A stretch of 64,000 bases of DNA from Typhlomys cinereus (Eukaryota > Chordata > Mammalia > Rodentia > Platacanthomyidae): NCBI GenBank assembly GCA_023101885.1, contig JALPQD010000006.1:10559085-10623084 (forward strand), given 5' to 3'. The notes beneath the pieces were generated by a model that ran no database searches, was not told the origin of the DNA, and was given only the letters and a program-made list of their open reading frames with translations. Shown here piece after piece: positions 24,312 to 35,839 of this stretch. Position 1 is the first letter of the stretch, and each line of letters begins with the position of its first letter. The translations under genes and the position numbers were made by a program.

Positions 24312-25324
24312 GTATGTGTTCAGAAGTCATCTAAAATTCAAAATACTGATCCAAGCATTGATCACTTGCTAAGTTTGTAATAACTTTGAGTATTTTCTTG
24401 GAATACCTGTAGTAATTCACATGAAATTGATTCAGCACTTGTTTTTTTTGTTCTGCACCAGGATTGATAGATTTTAGTTGGCATTTGGGAAAATTTAAGT
24501 CACTGTTTGAATTGCTTTTCTCACCTATAGTGTTCTGTTGTTTATTAGTTCTGTTGTTATTTGGTGTGTTTTGATTAGTTGTCTTTCTCTATTGATCACA
24601 CAAATGTTTAGGAATATAAATATCTAGGATTTGATTCTTGAGTAGTCTATATTTTCCTTCAGACATGCATCCTTTGTCCTTAATTCAGTCTGAATGGGGT
24701 AAGTCACTTCTTACCAACTAATTTGGTGAGGAAACTCCCAAGGAATGATTCTGTCGCACCATCTCAGCTCCGTAATCTTCGCTCACTGTGAGCCAGTGTG
24801 CTGTCTGGGCATGCTCCAGGAGGCTGAGAAGCACTCCCTGGCAGTACTCCACAGGCAGCAGCCCAGCTTAGCATCACAGCTCAGTGGCCTGGCTGCAAAC
24901 GCCTGTCCTCACACACAGCCAGCCTCACATCTCTTTTGGCAAATAAGTGAGTGTAAGACACAGCATCAGCTGTCAGCACAGGGCTTTACTAGAGCTGATG
25001 AGCACTGGAAAAGGGAACCCACCTCACCTCAGCAGAGCCGCATCCAGAGGATGTTCAGGTCTGACTTGGAAAATTTTGTTCAATATATTGGTAATTGCCT
25101 ATTCATTTTGAATCTTATTAGGAAAATCAATTGATTTTACATGAAATTTGTTCTTTATATTTTTAAACTGAATGTTCATAAATATTAAAAAATATTTGGT
25201 TCAAATCATGTGTCTTGGGTTTCATTTTAGAAATATGATTGCTGTGTATACTATAGATACTGCTTAAATAAACACCAAAAGGAAGATCTTTCTTGGATGA
25301 CTTCAGTTGACACTGGTAGAAACT
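24312..25324 (+). other. NECTIN3: Start of the 37-kb beta intron; contains a GC-rich block
   Basis: After the donor the sequence is AT-rich to about 24735. Bases 24740-25065 are distinctly GC-richer and carry a 129-codon open frame (24745-25134, plus strand) with no family I recognise and no obvious splice context. See findings. Confidence 0.6.
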
Positions 25325-25469
25325 CAACTTTTTTTTCCCCTCTTAAAACTTAACATGTACACCGGTCCCCCTCCCTTCTCCCCCCAACCCCCTGCTCCCT
25401 CCCTTAGCTCCCCCCATCCCTCCCCATCCGCCAGTGCCCCTCCCCCATCCCCGGAGCATCCCAACTTTT
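25325..25469 (-). mobile_element. 5'-truncated L1 3' end (G-rich tract)
   Basis: On the plus strand: a T-run, then an aacatgtacaccggtcc motif and a long C-rich tract ending ggagcatcc. The same tacaccggtc start and the same ggagcatcc landmark occur at 35.4-35.5 kb. Read on the minus strand this is a G-rich L1 3' UTR with an A-tail. Short direct repeats caactttt (25325-25332 and 25462-25469) may be the target-site duplication. Confidence 0.6.
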
Positions 25470-28400
25470 GATGTCTTGTGAGTCAGAAAGAACCTCGTAG
25501 AGTGATTTGATTGGCTGATTCAGCAAAACTGAAAACAAAGCTGACGACAAAAGACCTAAACCTAGGTGGAAATGAAATGTTACATAGAGAAGTGAAGACC
25601 CTTTATGGAAAGAAAATTGATGGAAGTGTATTTTTCAGATGGATGGCAAGCATCAGTTATAGGAAGAAAGACACCATTGCATAGCCCAGTGGGTTTTTTC
25701 TCATTCTAATCAAGCATTTGAAGACATGAATAAAATAATTTTCTAAAGTATTTCTGAGAGAATCAGAACTTAAGCTAGCTATGAAATAAGTCAAAACCTT
25801 TATTTTTCTATGATGCTTTTAGAAATACAATTTATGCTTTAATAAGATAACTGGTTATGAGTCTTGCATTATAGTATTTGTACTCATGACTTGAATGTTT
25901 ATTTAGAATTAGTCTTATCGATTGCAAAACATAACTACTTGTTATCAAGAAATATGAAAGTATAGAATTACCATCTAATATTAAACATTGATAAAATATT
26001 GTAAGAATAAATACCTTAGTAATTCTTTACTTCAAAAGATAACTTAAATTTTAAACTGATTAATAAGCTCTTGCAGCCATGCTGCCAAAGGCTGCCTAGG
26101 AGCTAGTTCAAGGTTTAAGTCTCTTCCTCAAAAGCAGAAAGAGGTCACCTGAGTTTGGATCCTGGATCCAATGTGAACATTCCAGGCAGAAATGGCAGAG
26201 ATGATCTATACTCCTGGCCCTGGGGAGCAGAGCCTGTGAAACCCCAGAGCAAAGCAGAAAAGAGACAGAGGAATCCTGGGTGATTTCCAAAGTCACCATT
26301 GGACCTCCACAGATACACACAGTGCTCTCTGAGACAGAACACACACACACGCACACATACACAAAGTGAGTGCAAAAGAGTCTGCTTGACTTTAAGGAAC
26401 ACACTGTTGTTCATGCAGAAAACAGCTCTTTTTTTCAAAAACAGTAAGAAATAGTTTATTCTTGGGCAAAATATGAGTGATGAATGCCCATAATGTGAAA
26501 ATGATTTCATTTATAGCTACAGAACAGAAGAAAGTTTTAAGCCGAGGCTTCTCCAATACATCGGTATGCTTACCTGATATATAAGAAAAGTAGGGAATCT
26601 TTGTTGTAGATTTCAGATCCTGTCTGATGACAATGATGTTCTAAGTTTTGAGATATGTGGAAGCTAGTGATCTCCAAGAGGTTTCACCTGATAGTCACGA
26701 GAATGTTAGGTCTGACACAATGTGATGATGAATGGCTGGACCACAAAGAGCCTTGGATAATATGACCATAACTATACCAGCTCAAGCTCCTACAGAGTCA
26801 ACATGAGTGTAGCTTTATTTCTAGAAATTCAGTTATTAGCCTACTTGTTTAATCAGTGGTTTTTCTTGAGAAACTATGGAAATAAGTAATTACTCCTTAT
26901 CCACATTTGTCCACACTGATTAACAGGTTTTTGTTGGCGGGTTGGGGGATGAGATAGTACTAGAATTCAGAATTCATCCTGCTGACTTCAAGTTCTTATA
27001 AAATAGGAAGTATATACTATTATTATATAACCTCTTCTTTTCTTTAAGATGTTCTGGAGATCTCTCATTACTAGGATTCAGAGAAGAGTGTCACTCTTTT
27101 ATGTCTACATAGTATTTTACTGTGTATATAATATATATCCGGGATGTATAAGTATTCTAATAATAGTGCTACAATTAGTTGCTTTGTGTATATTGTACTT
27201 TGTATCTGTACAAGTATAATCAATAGGACAGAATTTTTATTTGATCTTATGACTTTAAAAATCATACTTAACCATTTTTGGAATATTATCAAATTGTAAT
27301 CTTTAAGTTATAAACTATTAGTACTTTGCATTCCTCTAGGTAATGTATAAGTATGTCAGTCTCTCTGGAAATTCTCCAAAAGTAGATTTTTCTTCTTGAT
27401 TATTCTTAATTTGTCAGAAAGGGTAGATTATTATTACTAATTTTCAACATCTTTTCAAGTGTTCTAAGTGAAGTTTTTACTACAAACCATTACTTTTTGC
27501 CTTTTTATTGGACAATATTCATTGTGAACATTTAAGTGTTCCATAAGTAATTTGTGAAAGTTTTTTTGTTTATTTTATTCTCATCATGAATGTATATAAA
27601 TTGTTTCTTCATATTCAGATTTGTAGTAGGGAAAGTTTCAAATGATGACTTTCATATCCCCCTTTCAAGTATGTTAATACAAGGTAAAATATAATAAAAA
27701 AAAAGTTAATAGGGCTGAAGCTTAGATATTACCTGGCTTATGAACTTCAAGTTCAGGATTAAGAGGTATGCTCTGCACGTATCATAGTTTCTGCTGCCAA
27801 TCATTCTGCTTTGTATTTAAGACTCTTGACACTTTCACCAGCCTAGGCATGATGGTTTCAGAGATTTCTGTTTTTGTCTTTTCAGCACATCTCTGTCATC
27901 TCCTAATACTTTTAGTAGGCTGCTTTTCTCAGTAATCATTGATTGTCTGTCCCCCCCCCTTCTGAGACCTGAATTTTTAACATATCTCCAGACACTATCT
28001 ACACATAGAGTCTTTGTGCTTGGAGAAAGATGATAAAAACTGAAGTATTTCTCATTCTAAGTAGAGCAAAGTGTATTACTGAATGGTCTGTACAAAACAC
28101 AAATGACTTAATATTCCAGATCGGAAGTTGCCCTCAGGAACAAAGAAGGTTTTCAACTGGCATATTCTCTAGTTAGTGCCAATTATTGTTCAATGTATTG
28201 AAATAACTCTGAGGAAGGAACAGGAGGTAGAAAGTTGTGTAATCAAATATTCTTCTATGAAATAACGTTTTCTATAGTATGGAAGTACCATAAAGAAGTA
28301 CTTGGGGACAGGACTTTTCAAACTAAAAAATATGGCCTGTTACATGTAGTCTGTTAAAGGAAAAAATAATTAATTCAACAAAGGGAAATACTATGTGCAA

Positions 28401-28824
28401 ACTATAAAAGATTTACATCTTTATTATGTCAAGGCCTGTACTACTCTAAAAGTGAGGAAACAGTAAATTTACTTCATAAAATTTTATAGGGTCAGCAGAT
28501 GTGACATTCTTATGCATGGTGCTACATGTTTTCCATTACTCTTTAAATTTTTTTATTACGTTTCCATACACACAATGAAGGTTGAATAACTTTGATAAAT
28601 ATTCTAGCATAGACCCTTAAATAAAATATTCTCAAATTTTAAAAGTTTGTGAATTACACCTATATATAAAATAACTATATAAGCAGGCATGTTATTCTTA
28701 ATAAAAATATTAAGTACATCAAACAGTGAAATTAATTTAATGAAAAGTATAAAGCTACTTCAACTCAATTGTCACTCACTGGATATTTCCTTTGGGAATT
28801 ATTGAAACTGTATTCTATCTTACA
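25470..28824 (+). other. NECTIN3: Beta intron, mostly unique AT-rich sequence
   Basis: AT-rich sequence without recognised genes, with one B2-like SINE (26.1-26.4 kb) listed separately. Open frames on the minus strand at 26108-26510 run through that SINE. Confidence 0.65.
26090..26365 (+). mobile_element. B2-like SINE, plus orientation
   Basis: The head is degraded (ggtttaagtctctt), then gaggtcacctgagtttggat (B-box region), ccaggcagaaatggcag, tgtgaaaccccagagcaaag, ggtgatttccaaagtcacc and a terminal ACAC tract. It represents the older body type of this family. Confidence 0.75.
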
Positions 28825-29032
28825 TTCCTCACTTTCTCTCCCCCTCCCTTCCTCTCCATCTCTCCCTCCCTACCTACCTCGCTGTCTCCCTCCCTCCCTC
28901 CCTCCCTCCTTTCCTCCCTCCTTTCCTCCCTCCCCGTCCCTCCCCCTCTTCCTTCCTCCCTCCCTCCCTCCCCCTCTTCCTTCCTTCCTTCCTTCCTTCC
29001 TTCCTTCCTGCCTGCCTGCCTGCCTGCCTTTC
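28825..29032. repeat. Long polypyrimidine tract: (CCCT)n, (CCTT)n, (CCTG)n
   Basis: About 200 bases are almost entirely C/T on the plus strand. CCCT units interleave with CCTTT, then come about eight CCTT units, then about five CCTG units. The long open frames on both strands here (poly-Pro/Ser/Leu and poly-Arg/Gly) are artefacts of the repeat. Confidence 0.95.
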
Positions 29033-29154
29033 TGTTTTTGTTTGTTTTGTTGTATCAGTGACTCTGGAAGTCCCTTTCTTGGGATTTATTTTGTAACAGT
29101 ACTCAACATAAATACTTAATAAAAGATTTAGAGTTTGCATTTACTAAGTGACAA

Positions 29155-29481
29155 ACAAGTGCTTAGCTTTTTTTTATTTATTCAATTGTGCATGTATGCG
29201 TGTGTGCTCATGTGTATATGTATGTGTGTGTGTATGTGTCTGTGTGTATAACCACGGACGAATTCGGGAACCACCATGGATTGCCTCCACCTCCTCCTGG
29301 TTTACTCTGCCCCGGGATTCACAGGCTCTGCCCTACCAGGACCAGAAACAGAAACGCAGGCCGCCCCCGCTTCCGCCCGGTGTCTATACGTGGGGTCTAG
29401 GATCCGAACTCAGGACCTTCCACCTGCAAGGCAGAGGCTTAACCCCTGAGCCACCTCTCCAGCCCCACAAGTGCTTAGCTT
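29155..29481 (-). mobile_element. Young CpG-rich B2-like SINE with perfect 15-bp target-site duplication
   Basis: Minus-strand copy flanked by identical 15-mers acaagtgcttagctt at 29155-29169 and 29467-29481. The plus strand reads T-tract, GT-rich tail, accacggacgaattcggg, then the body, then aggatccgaactcagg and aacccctgagccacctctcc. On the minus strand the pol III A box (tggctcagggg) and B box (gagttcggatcc) are both intact. Undecayed CpGs and the intact duplication show recent insertion. Its sister copy lies at 53.5 kb in the opposite orientation. Confidence 0.92.
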
Positions 29482-30190
29482 AAGGTGCCAACTTTCTTAC
29501 CTTGGTCAAAAAAAAAATTAATTGAAGTACATTTGGCATAAAATAAGTGCACGTATTAATAAAGTGTGAATTTGATAATGTTTCATGTGTTAGCATTCAT
29601 GCATGTATAGATGGATAATCAGAAAGCTTACCACAGTCAGTGTGAACAGACGTTTTCATCCTCTCCAAGTGTTTCCTAGTGCCCCTTTGGCCTCTCTCCT
29701 TCCAGGTCTTCCCAGCTTCCCTTCCATACTCCCAGGTCTGCACCACCTGTCCACTTTCTATGTATTCAGCAGTGCCCCTTTGCCTAGAAATATATGTTCT
29801 AAGACTCCTTGGGTGTATAAACCTACAAATAAAACCTTGTATGTTCTGTCTTTTCACAGACAGATATGCGCAATAGGGTTTTATTTATCAATTAGGCAAG
29901 TACAAAATTAACACTATTAACTAATACTCAAATAGAATAGCAGCATAAATAATAATAAAAGTTATATAAATATCATCTTTCTAGAAAGAAAGTTGTAAGT
30001 CAAGCATTTTTTATTATGCTCACATGAGCAGAGTTGTGAAAGGGGTGTATGTTATTTTGAATGCCCCCGAAAGTTTTACAAGTTCATTTATATAGTGTGT
30101 TCCTTTTTTGTGGGGGTGGGGGGAGAAATGAGAAGTTTGTAATAAATTTTCCTTTTTCATATTTTTATTTTTAGTTATCTTTTGTTTTTT
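29482..30190 (+). other. NECTIN3: Beta intron segment without recognised features
   Basis: Mixed composition. The overlapping open frames at 29597-29911 on both strands have no recognisable protein. Confidence 0.6.
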
Positions 30191-30202
30191 ATTTGCTTAT
30201 TT

Positions 30203-30204
<2 letters not shown>

Positions 30205-30235
<31 letters not shown>

Positions 30236-30457
30236 CAGAGGGCACTGTGTGGCCCTATAGAGAACCAAGGGTGACTTTAGGAATCATCCGGGATTTTTGC
30301 TTCACTCTAGGATTTCCCAAGCTCTGCCCACCAGGGCAGGAACTGCAGACTTTTCTCCTTGGTGTTTTTTATGTGGGAACTCGGATCTGAACTCAGGAAC
30401 TTCTGCTTTCGAGGCAGTCTTAACCCCTGCCCCCATCCATCCATCTCTCTAGCTCTA
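30205..30457 (-). mobile_element. B2-like SINE with (GT)n tail
   Basis: (GT)n at 30207-30232, then cagagggcactgtgtggccc, agggtgactttaggaatc and atctgaactcaggaactt, with a disturbed head end (aacccctgcccccatcc). Minus orientation, moderately diverged. Confidence 0.8.
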
Positions 30458-31774
30458 TTTTTAATTATATTAGCAATGAATTCTGCATTTTTCACCATCC
30501 ACTACTTTCCACACCACATCCATTCTATCCCTCCCTTTCCCACATCTCCCTATATGTGAAATTCGCTGGGTGCCATATAAGACACCTGAATTCACTAATG
30601 CCCAGGAACCTACTAAAGTACGAATGGTCTACTGTGGGAAAACTGGTGCTTGGTTTTTGTTTTGTTTTATTTTGTATTGTTTTGTTGTGTTTTAATCTCC
30701 TTCACTTTAATGATAATTTCAAGATTGATCCATGTTGCATTGATACTTACACCTTTCTGGTAGATGTTCTTTATGGATGTGCTACCTTTTGTTCCTGCAT
30801 TTCTAGACATTTTCCTTGTTTCCATTTGGCTTTAGGCTTGCTGCAGACAAGTCTGCAGTGAGTATTCTTATGGAAGACTTTGTGTAAATAGATATACTCG
30901 TTCCTCTTAGATAATCATGTAGGAAGTTGTTCCAGCCTCAGTGGTATCTCACAGCAACAGATAATAGTACATTGGCGAGCTTAATGAATTAATTCAAAGA
31001 TTGTAGTTTTCCTTAATTACCAATAATCTTTCAGTGCTTGATTTTATCATGGAAGATATTTTGAAGCACCTCACAAACCATAGTAAAACCATGAGAGATA
31101 ACTCAGATACAGTACCAAAACTTGTTTCAAGTTGACAGTCATGTATTTATAGAAAGGTAATCCCCTGGCTTTAAATAGATATGTACATACAAATATGAAC
31201 AAACTTTAAAAATACAAATCCTTGGATCACAAAGGGAGTGTCTGGAAACCACAGTTCTTCCTCCTTACCCAAGCACAGAGGGCATGAATCTGCTTTTTAA
31301 AAATTATTAATTTTGGCCATCCTTGCACAAAACCCAAAGTTAGTGATTCACCCATAACTTGAAGAAAGTCAGAGGAAAAATTCAGTTTCCACTCTGAAGT
31401 CTGCATCTCTAAAATTGGAGCTACTACTGTCTTGTTCTCTTTTAAGTAGTGTATCAGGATAAAGAAGGGGGACCTCCCCTCAAAATGAGTTAAGAAATAA
31501 GATAAGGTCTGATAAGGGGTGTGTGTCATCTGCTGTAAAAGCAAATGAAAAAGTAAAGGCATACAGACACAGGAAAATGCACAATTCCCACACTTCAGGG
31601 ACACAGTGTCCAGCTAGATCCAAACCCTAGCTTCTCTCCTCTAGTCATCCCCTGTTTCTTTGGTGTTGTCAGAAGACACGTTTTATTTCCTAGATACTAG
31701 GGACAAGGGAGAGCAGTTCAGAGGCTTCCTGTAAGCACTGAGTGAACACTTTGAAATTTTCTCTTTTTAAAGTA
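30458..31774 (+). other. NECTIN3: Beta intron segment, no gene recognised
   Basis: It contains a 125-codon open frame on the minus strand (31227-31604) and a 101-codon one on plus (30556-30861). Neither has a motif or a family I recognise, and chance frames of this length are expected in 64 kb. Confidence 0.5.
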
Positions 31775-32039
31775 TTTAAAAATAAACAGATCCTGCCTCT
31801 ATGGATCCCAGCATTGCCTCTAGCTTGTCTACTCTTGTCAGGTCTCTTTGGCTTGTCAAGTTGCTTCTCTTCAGACCACCCCACTAATAGGGGCTTTCCC
31901 TGCACTCATCCAGCTTCAGTCCCCAAGGTTTTCACTCTTTAATCTCTTAAATTCCTCGATATTCTTTGGGGGCATGTTAGTATGTTAGTCATTATGCAGG
32001 TCTGGTAAGGAAAAGTCTCACTGTAATGAGTTCCTAGAT
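31775..32039 (-). mobile_element. L1-type 3'-end body fragment, minus
   Basis: It matches the body of the 14.6-14.9 kb element in the same orientation: ggcttgtcaagttgcttctc, gtccccaaggttttcactc, gggggcatgttagtatgtta, cattatgcaggtctggta. It abuts the plus-oriented part of the same family, forming an inverted arrangement. Confidence 0.55.
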
Positions 32040-32300
32040 GCAGCAGTCCTGCCTTGAGTGGAATGTCTTGTCCAAAAGGCAGGTGGGTGGGACTGATAGA
32101 GGGATGGGAGAGAGAGATGATGGAGGGAAGCAGGGATAAGTACTCAGTATGCTTGTAAAAGTAGAAAAATTTAAAAAAAAAAAAAGACTCCTGGGGTCCA
32201 TAGAAACAGACAGGCTAAAGGGTGGGAGGGAGTAGGATGGATTGAAAAAGGAAAGGGAAAGAGGATGGATGGGAGGGGGATGCAGGGAAGCGGGGAAGAG
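32040..32300 (+). mobile_element. L1-type 3' end, doubled purine-rich units with A-tract, plus
   Basis: A purine-rich block ends gcttgtaaaagtagaaaaa and an A-tract (32171-32184). It is followed by ggtccatagaaacagac, gggagtaggatggattg and a second G-rich block. The complement of both units, in the same order, is present at 14.35-14.59 kb, so the doubling belongs to the family and is not local. Confidence 0.55.
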
Positions 32301-35300
32301 GGTCAGCAGGAGGGGTTTTGGAGTAGCTCTCTGCCAACCACTGGTGCCAGATTTCTGACAACCAAATGAGATGTGGTAAGAAACTCTGTGGGTATCTGGG
32401 GAGATTCCCACATGCTGGGATCCAGCCCACTCTGTAATGTCATAGACCTTTCCATCCATCAGTACAAAGTAGGTGATCTTGAGGCCCAAAATGCTTGATT
32501 CTGCCCAAAATTCTCCTTCCTCAGCAGCGCCAAAACTTTTAAAACAGCAATAACAACATCAACAACAACGACTAAAAAACTGTAATGGCTCAATTCTACT
32601 TAAGAGCTATTATAGAAAGGAATTATCTCAGCCAATAATTGACCTAAATTGTAATTTTTGCCTTGATTTTTAAGAAAGTAAATTTAAACTCTTTTTTTGC
32701 TTGAAATTTGATCAGAACATTAAATTTGAGTGGCTTATTTTAGACTTTTGCTAAGTTCACACTACCATCAGGAAACTGTATGTCTTAATTAGGGATGACT
32801 TGACTGACTTGTGAATAAGGAGTGGTAAAAGAATGACTAAAGTTATGTACAGGATGCTAAATGCAGTGAAATTCCTTCCTAAGCTGCAAAAAACTAATAG
32901 GTCGCTTTATTTAAAAGCACTCATGATTTTCCTTATTAGCAATTTTAAGTTCAGAAATACTTGAACATAAAGCAATTAATTTTTTCAGAAAACACTACAA
33001 ATTAAATTTCATACTGATATTAATCTGCTTGTGACTTTTAATTTTTCCATTTAGGCTTTATTTTAGCATGGAAAAATTGTTCTGTTGAGGTTCTTTTGGC
33101 ATATTAACAATAAAAATAGGTAAAGGGTACATAAAGACTTTTCAAGGAAAGTTGCAAGTAAATGTTGAATATCTGTTATTAAAAATGCTTGAAACTAGAA
33201 ATGCTTGAGATTTGATAGCCATGCCAAAATTTGGAAATATTACATTTGCAATGTACTAGTTTGATCATTCAGATCCCCAAATCTGAAATCTACAGTGGAA
33301 TAGAATTACTCATTTATTATTCCCTAAAAGTAGATTCATTGATAGAATCCTTGGCCAAACTATGGTGGCCACACTGGAGAGTTGCCTTAGGCAACTGCCT
33401 TCATGCTGAGAGGAGCCAGAGAAACCTGTGTGCTTGCCAAGGGTGAGTGTTGCCCAGTGCTCACACTGCTGGAGTCACTGTCCTGGCTGTTGATTATTCT
33501 CTAGGCCTTCCTTGGGTATTAGTAAGTAATCTTATATTATAGCATTTCCAGGGGATCCTGAGTTTATCTGTCCATGGCCTTGTGCCAGTACTTCTGAGTT
33601 CTGCTTAAGACGGTGCTGTTGACTCTGGTTCATAGCGATGCCAGGGAAAGTGAGAACTTATTTCTTTGCTGGCAGATCACCAGCCTTCCCTGGGCCTTGG
33701 AGCTCATTCCTTTCCTTGGTGCTCAGACCCATCTGTTCCACTTCTCGCCCCCAGCTCCTCACAGAGCTCTCTCCCTGTAGTAATTAGTCTGTAGTAATTA
33801 CAGTGGCTCCTGTATCTTAACCTCTGCTCAAGCTGGTAAGGGAATGTCGTGTTTTGGAATAACATTTCAGAAGCATGCCAGTGCAGAGTGTTAAAGTTCT
33901 TATTATTGTAATAGTTACTTGCCAGAGTGGAATTTTGACAGCAATCTTATTTAGATGTGAAGAGCAATCTGGGATGTAGTTTTGTGATTTGCTGTGTGTT
34001 ACATTTTTTTTTCAGTCTTCTTCTCTAGTTCATCACAATGTGCAGTGTCTAGAAAGCCGTGTAGACTTCTGTCACGCAGCCATTGTTGCTTTTACTACTG
34101 CTCCTACTAGAATCTTCATGTAAACAGAGTAAATGGAATTAAGTGAAGAAAAACTGTCTGGTTTGCTGACTACTTACCACACGTATTATTTTTTTAACCA
34201 AATGTCTTAAGTAAAATTAAGAATTAACATTTTCATTACAATAGAAATTTAATTGGGAAACTTCTAATGAAAACGTATTTGAATGAATTCATTTTTTTTG
34301 ACACAAATGCTTGCTATGCAGCCCAACTGCTTTTGAACTTGTGATCCTCCTATCTCAGTGTTCTGAGTGCTAGGATTAGGGTGTGTTCTACCCTCTAATC
34401 CTGATTAAATTTTTGAGAAGAGTTCATTGCTTTTAAAAATAGAGACATCAGTGACAAAATATCGGCCATAAGTTTTCAACAAAGCCACACATTAGAAATG
34501 CAGCTGTCAGTGAGCAGCACAGACACAGACATCCTAGGGTGCTCAGATGCTTGCCCAGCAGTACGTAACGCTCCGGATGTGCATATACTCTGCTCACCTC
34601 CTCGTATATGCTGAAAATCATTTCTAGATTGTTTACTATGAGGTAAATACTACATACCTAGCTGTTAATACTGTATTATTAAGCACATTGATAGGGAAAA
34701 ACAGTATGCATTCAAGAACATACAGATAATATATGACTATGGATAGAATCCATGGGTAAAGCGGACAAAATATACTAAATTAAACTGGAAATACATATAG
34801 TTGAGACATTAAGCTTTAAAATGTTAACATTCAATAAAAAAACCTAAAAGATACTTAAGTTTAAGAAGCCTTTGTTTTGCATAGCGTAGTTAGTGACAGT
34901 TCATCTTTGAGTTGACCTCATTTATTTCAACTGCAAACTCTAAATGATTCCATTTTCTTATATGAGTTTGGGAGTCTCCCAGCTTGTTTCCCTAGGCAAC
35001 CAGTTAGCTGAGTTTCCATGGTTACGAGGCTGGCATAATGCTAATTTCCTGTTCTTAGGCATGGTGGTAGACACAGATACCACTGTATCCTCCAGAGATG
35101 TGTATTTCATCACTGGTTAACTATGGTATGGCTTGATTCCAAAGTAACTTGTTGTTTCTTTGGCAGTTACGCCAAATTCAAGATAATCCATCTACTCAGT
35201 TCCACACACAGTGGTTATTTGACTTACATATATTTGCTTAATTACAGTGTGCTCAGAGCAGGAAGTTATTGGTGAATCACTTTTATATTTTTTAATCCCA

Positions 35301-35351
35301 TTGTAAGAAAAAATTAGGTCACAGGTAATGTGTTTCTATGGCCATGTAAGT
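32301..35351 (+). other. NECTIN3: Beta intron segment
   Basis: Unique-looking sequence with one B1-like relic at 34.3 kb. Open frames at 32034-32489 (minus) overlap the L1 end and are not supported as genes. Confidence 0.6.
34293..34400 (-). mobile_element. B1-type SINE relic
   Basis: On the plus strand: T-run, ttgctatgcagcccaact, gaacttgtgatcctcctatc, tgagtgctaggatta. This is the complement of a B1 element with its A-tail. Confidence 0.6.
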
Positions 35352-35839
35352 TAAAAAGTTAATTTTTTTCTTTTTTTTCCTTTTTTATTTTTTTTATTTC
35401 TACTCATACAAACTTAATAATACACCGGTCTCCTCCCTCCCTCCACCCCTCCCTGGACCCCCTCGTTCTCCCCCCTGTTTCCCTTTCTTTACCCCCCTCC
35501 TTCCCTATCTCCCAGTGCCTCCTCCCCCCATCCCTGGAGCATCCTTTAATGTGTATGCCAAACTTTCCTCTGGTTCCTCCTCTCTGATGAGGTGTAAGGA
35601 CTCAGTGGCATTTCCTAGAACTCTTCCTTGTGTTCCCCTTAAGTATAGGAACACTATTGTGGCTGTTAATCCCTTGCTTCTAAGGTTCCTAGTGCTTTTA
35701 GTCCATGCTAGACTTTGAGGGGTCAATAATGTGTTGGTCATTGCACAGGTCCTTGCAAAGTCCTGTTATGATTGCTTCGACCCTAACTTGTGTGGAGTAT
35801 CTTGCATATCCTTTTTTGTAAGAGTAAAAAGTTAATTTT
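35352..35839 (-). mobile_element. 5'-truncated L1 3' end with perfect 15-bp target-site duplication
   Basis: Flanked by taaaaagttaatttt at 35352-35366 and 35825-35839. Inside, the plus strand has a T-rich stretch, then aacttaataatacaccggtc, a C-rich tract of about 110 bases, ggagcatcc, and a further 270 bases of L1 3'-UTR-like sequence. Poly(A) on the minus strand, truncation and target-site duplication are the marks of L1 retrotransposition. The short open frames at 35505-35741 are not genes. Confidence 0.85.

Noticed and set aside
28769..29140. Long open frames of 88-116 codons on both strands
   Set aside because: They are caused by the CCCT/CCTT repeat: poly-Pro/Ser/Leu on plus, Arg/Gly-rich on minus.
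31227..31604. 125-codon minus-strand open frame
   Set aside because: No recognisable domain, no splice or promoter context; length is within chance expectation for 64 kb.
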